Origin: Syntrophobacterales bacterium
Lineage (GTDB): Bacteria > Desulfobacterota > Syntrophia > Syntrophales > UBA6807
Length of the DNA: 7,334 nucleotides
Assembly: GCA_021159265.1 (NCBI GenBank)
Contig: JAGGSD010000332.1
Span: 1-7,334, forward strand
Direction: 5' to 3'
Shown piece after piece: positions 6,388 to 7,334 of this stretch. Position 1 is the first letter of the stretch, and each line of letters opens with the position of its first letter. The translations under genes were made by a program, and so were the position numbers. Under the pieces are notes generated by a model. That model was not told the origin of the DNA, ran no database searches, and saw only the letters and a program-made list of their open reading frames with translations.

Positions 6388-7035
6388 CTATGAGTATTTT
6401 TTTACAAGATATTCAGAATTCGCAAACATCGCATCTATTTCTTCGCTGGTCATTCCTGCGCCGGCTGCAATTTTACGTGCCATTTGCCTGTCCACAAGGT
6501 CATCTGATGAATGACTATCTGTATTCAGTACCAACCCCACGTTAAACTTCCGGGCCTGACGCAGCACATGTCCATTTGTCAGGCTATGACCCTTTCGCGC
6601 TGAAATCTCTAAAAAGATCGAATTTTCTGCGGCAATTCTTGATTCTTCTTCCGAAACCAACCCAGGATGGGCAAGTATATCAATAGAAGATTGAACAGCG
6701 GCGAGATTGGTCCCCGGCTTTACCGGTTCCGCAATTGTTTCTCCATGTACGACAATAATCCTGGCGCCTAAACTTCTCGCCTCTTTTGACAGTTCAGAGA
6801 TATGGTCAGGATGTACATGAGTAAGTTCGACCCCGGGAATCGCTTTAAGAGAAAAAACGGACGATATTTTTTTACAAACTTTGACAATTCTTGGAATAAT
6901 AAAATCAATATTTGAATGGTCAATATGGTCGGTTATGGCAATTGCGCGGTATCCGTTTACCTCAGCCATCCTTGCCAGTTCTGTCGGAATTAATTCACCA
7001 TCGCTGAATATTGAATGTGTATGAAGATCAATCAT
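6388..7035 (-). CDS. PHP-domain metal-dependent phosphoesterase (histidinol-phosphatase-like)
   Basis: A 215-residue PHP protein counted from the ATG at 7035. The metal-site motifs are all present: LHTHSIFSDG at 4-13 (His5, His7, Asp12), TDHIDH at 35-40 (His37), PGVE at 67-70 (Glu70), VHGE at 96-99 (His97), LAHPG at 121-125 (His123), and NTDSH at 171-175 (Asp173, His175). PHP enzymes hydrolyse phosphoesters with two or three bound metals. Close relatives are often labelled histidinol phosphatase, but there is no histidine operon here, so the substrate is unknown. It is cytoplasmic, with no signal peptide. A TTG at 7050 would extend it by five residues, but that TTG overlaps the Shine-Dalgarno sequence. 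The gene leads a two-gene unit with the LpxH-like gene downstream. Confidence 0.9.
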   Translation of the reverse strand: MIDLHTHSIFSDGELIPTELARMAEVNGYRAIAITDHIDHSNIDFIIPRIVKVCKKISSVFSLKAIPGVELTHVHPDHISELSKEARSLGARIIVVHGETIAEPVKPGTNLAAVQSSIDILAHPGLVSEEESRIAAENSIFLEISARKGHSLTNGHVLRQARKFNVGLVLNTDSHSSDDLVDRQMARKIAAGAGMTSEEIDAMFANSEYLVKKYS

Positions 7036-7042
7036 CGAATAG

Positions 7043-7048
7043 CTCCTC
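7043..7048 (-). promoter_or_regulatory. Ribosome binding site that fixes the PHP gene start
   Basis: GAGGAG on the minus strand lies 7 nt before the ATG at 7035, an ideal spacing. Starting at the upstream TTG (7050) would translate the Shine-Dalgarno itself as Arg-Ser. The conserved PHP domain also normally begins M-x-D-L-H-T-H near residue 1. The ATG at 7035 is therefore preferred. Confidence 0.85.
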
Positions 7049-7171
7049 AATTTTTATGAAAATTATTGAATCTGTTTACCAAATTTAGCATTCAAGATCA
7101 ACAATAATGAAAATAATCGAGATACGGTAAAACAATAGTACCTAACCCGAACAAGCCGGAACCAAACAAGA

Positions 7172-7258
7172 TATATTTTTATCACGAAAACACGAAAGTA
7201 CGAAAACACGAAAAAGAAAATTTAATTTCGCACTTTCTTTTTTTCGTGGTTTCGTGAT
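7172..7258 (+). repeat. A-rich repeat with four tandem 8-bp units and a palindromic right arm
   Basis: Four tandem units run without a gap at 7183-7214: CACGAAAA, CACGAAAG, TACGAAAA, CACGAAAA. The left end ATCACGAAAACACGAAA is matched in inverted orientation at 7241-7258 (16 of 18), so the element can fold back on itself around an AT-rich centre. Bases 7172-7234 are the longer partner of 119-162. It lies about 120 bp upstream of the PHP gene; the DNA between, and the last 76 bp of the window, shows no gene. A small TGAGCTCA palindrome is at 7285-7292. Confidence 0.75.
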
Positions 7259-7334
7259 TGTTTTTAATTCTTTTGCCGTTCGACTGAGCTCACGCCGAAG
7301 CCAATTTTGCACGAACTTTACAATTAAGGGACTA

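Noticed and set aside
7072..7110. Sigma-70 promoter for the PHP gene
   Set aside because: A TTGATC box with a TAAACA box 17 bp later can be found on the minus strand, but the -10 matches at only three positions in AT-rich DNA where such pairs arise by chance.

Overview
The window is chromosomal DNA from a Gram-negative bacterium. The lineage is probably Desulfobacterota (old Deltaproteobacteria), but that is an inference. It rests on a lipid A pathway hydrolase, a zinc-ribbon/cyclase/ATPase/TPR signalling protein of a kind common there, moderate GC, and many short palindromic and tandem intergenic repeats. No plasmid, phage, CRISPR or transposase gene is visible. Four protein genes and one tRNA gene are supported, all on the minus strand.

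Reading in the direction of transcription (right to left): a PHP-family metal-dependent phosphoesterase (6388-7035) is followed after 26 bp by an LpxH-type metallophosphoesterase (5642-6361), probably as one operon. A repeat-filled gap of about 535 bp follows. It holds a 153-bp MITE-like element with TA-ended inverted repeats (5470-5622) and copy B of a long direct repeat (5174-5438). Next is a large class III nucleotide cyclase with two N-terminal zinc ribbons, a STAND-type ATPase module and C-terminal TPR-like repeats (1699-5106). Behind it lies an initiator tRNA-fMet gene (1544-1620) with its own promoter and a possible terminator. Copy A of the direct repeat (1098-1316) comes next and abuts the start of an alpha/beta hydrolase of the monoacylglycerol lipase type (246-1097). 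The left edge holds a truncated relative of the MITE-like element and short tandem repeats.

The genes do not form one obvious pathway. The PHP and LpxH-like genes form one unit, the cyclase appears to stand alone, and the hydrolase sits in its own unit. The unusual content is in the repeats. The two copies of the direct repeat are identical over 168 bp, lie in the same orientation upstream of two minus-strand genes, and bracket the tRNA-fMet plus cyclase segment. Each carries two oppositely oriented arrays of four 7-bp units. The copies differ by a 44-bp segment that completes a long hairpin. A second repeat family near the window edges (119-162 and 7172-7234) differs by exactly three 8-bp units. 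I found no convincing new multi-gene system. The repeat architecture and the altered nucleotide-selecting position in the cyclase deserve the closest look.
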